Source: an uncultured Muribaculaceae bacterium (GTDB taxonomy: Bacteria; Bacteroidota; Bacteroidia; Bacteroidales; Muribaculaceae). From it: 5,719 nucleotides of DNA. The stretch's first letter is position 1; every line of letters starts with the position of its first letter. Location of the stretch: contig CAJTZS010000084.1 of assembly GCA_910584055.1 (NCBI GenBank), positions 1 through 5,719 of the forward strand. Direction: 5' to 3'. Of this stretch, positions 5,010-5,719 are shown piece after piece. A model generated the notes under the pieces. That model saw nothing but the letters and a program-made list of their open reading frames with translations. It was not told where the DNA came from and did no database searches. A program made the translations under genes and the position numbers.

Positions 5010-5719
5010 CTATGGCACGAGGGAAGCAGACCTGCAAGATATTGAAAGAGATTCGCCGGCAGATAGCCGATGCGAACGGCATTGAGTTTGTCACATCCGA
5101 ATGTCGCTATAAAGGGGACTGTCTCGGTACATGCCCCAAATGCGAGGCCGAGGTGCGTTACCTTGAGCAGCAACTTTGCTCGCGTCAGCGCATGGGTAAA
5201 GCCATTGCGCTTGCTGGAATCTCGGTAGGAATGATTGTGTTTTCGGGTTGCGGAAGCGGTGAAAACCGAAAGCCAAGTGATTCTAATTACATACTTCAAG
5301 GCGAGCCACCGTTGGAAATGGTGGACACCTTTGAATGGACGGAGGGTGAAGTTGAGAAGGAAGATGAGGCTCCCGCGATTGGAGACACTGTTTCCAACTC
5401 TGTTTTATCGGGAGTAAAAGAGGGTGAGGTTCCAAATTCGCAGGATATAATACCTTCCGTTGGAGAAATAGTAGATGTTGATAATAACGATAAAGTATAT
5501 GATGCGATTGTTGACGTCCGACCAACTTTCCCCGGCGGAGATAGCAAACTGTGGGAATGGCTATCGCAGCATATTGTCTATCCTCCTGGATGCTATGAGT
5601 CACAAATACAAGGTCGCGTTGTAATACGGTTCATGATAAAAGCAGACGGCTACGTAGGAGAAACTGAAATTATACGTGGAGTTTATCCGGAACTTGACAA
5701 GGAAGCCTTGCGTGTAGTC
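5006..5719 (+). CDS. Cys-rich membrane protein with TonB C-terminal domain (3' end cut by window)
   Basis: Open to the window end, with 238 codons visible. It starts at the ATG of the ATGA overlap with the radical SAM gene; the ATG two codons on (5012) is an alternative. Residues 1-62 are basic and polar, with Cys at 10, 33, 39, 43, 46 and 58; C33-X5-C39-X3-C43-X2-C46 lies in ECRYKGDCLGTCPKCEAEV and looks like a metal or Fe-S site. A single hydrophobic segment follows at about 64-81 (GKAIALAGISVGMIVFSG), ending in FSGC, which resembles a lipobox. Residues 83-170 are an acidic, low-complexity linker. From about 172 there is a TonB C-terminal domain: RPTFPGGDSKLWEWL, then IQGRVVIRFMIKADG, then GVYPELDKEALRVV. 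TonB C-terminal domains normally contact outer-membrane receptors. The predicted topology is N-terminus in the cytoplasm and TonB domain in the periplasm. Membrane topology and partner are inferred; the role of the Cys-rich part is unknown. Confidence 0.85.
   Translation, partial: MTMARGKQTCKILKEIRRQIADANGIEFVTSECRYKGDCLGTCPKCEAEVRYLEQQLCSRQRMGKAIALAGISVGMIVFSGCGSGENRKPSDSNYILQGEPPLEMVDTFEWTEGEVEKEDEAPAIGDTVSNSVLSGVKEGEVPNSQDIIPSVGEIVDVDNNDKVYDAIVDVRPTFPGGDSKLWEWLSQHIVYPPGCYESQIQGRVVIRFMIKADGYVGETEIIRGVYPELDKEALRVV

Noticed and set aside
5283..5603. Minus-strand ORFs of 106 and 83 residues opposite the TonB-domain gene.
   Set aside because: The Pro/Ser/Leu-rich products are shadows of the acidic linker; the plus frame stays open and ends in a recognisable TonB domain.

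Overview
The window looks like chromosomal DNA of a gut-type Bacteroidales (Bacteroides/Prevotella/Muribaculaceae range). Three things suggest this: promoter boxes of the TAnnTTTG type, poor Shine-Dalgarno sites, and protein types common in the phylum (a secreted PqqL-like M16 peptidase, a short Crp/Fnr regulator, a TonB C-terminal-domain protein with an FPGG motif). The genus assignment is inference.

Layout. A complete secreted M16 zinc metallopeptidase occupies 62-2854 (+). It is followed by a strong hairpin at 2887-2920. The 2855-3183 gap contains no conventional gene. On the minus strand it does hold a well-formed sigma-ABfr-type promoter (TTG, 20-base spacer, TAATTTTG), about 220 bases of self-complementary sequence, and the same hairpin followed by a T-run. 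This is the best candidate for an unannotated RNA gene or multicopy element. Next comes a short winged-helix ORF (3184-3411, -), probably the surviving C-terminus of a larger regulator. It has a perfect 12-bp inverted repeat over its stop codon and a palindrome plus a tandem GGTAAC repeat next to its start. A roughly 200-base stretch at 3434-3622 looks degenerate.

The right-hand third is a divergent regulatory locus. A Crp/Fnr-family regulator (3623-4189, -) faces a small radical SAM glycyl-radical-activase-like protein (4386-5009, +). The activase gene overlaps by four bases a cysteine-rich membrane protein with a TonB C-terminal domain (5006 to the window end, +). Between the divergent genes lies a perfect palindrome matching TGTGA-N6-TCACA, centred about 43 bases before the start site predicted from a TAACTTTG box. 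The simplest model is that the Crp/Fnr protein activates the radical SAM-TonB operon from a class II position. The most novel item is that operon. The second protein has a cytoplasmic N-terminal C-X5-C-X3-C-X2-C cluster, one membrane segment ending in a lipobox-like Cys, an acidic linker and a TonB domain, and it appears translationally coupled to a radical SAM enzyme whose substrate is not in view.
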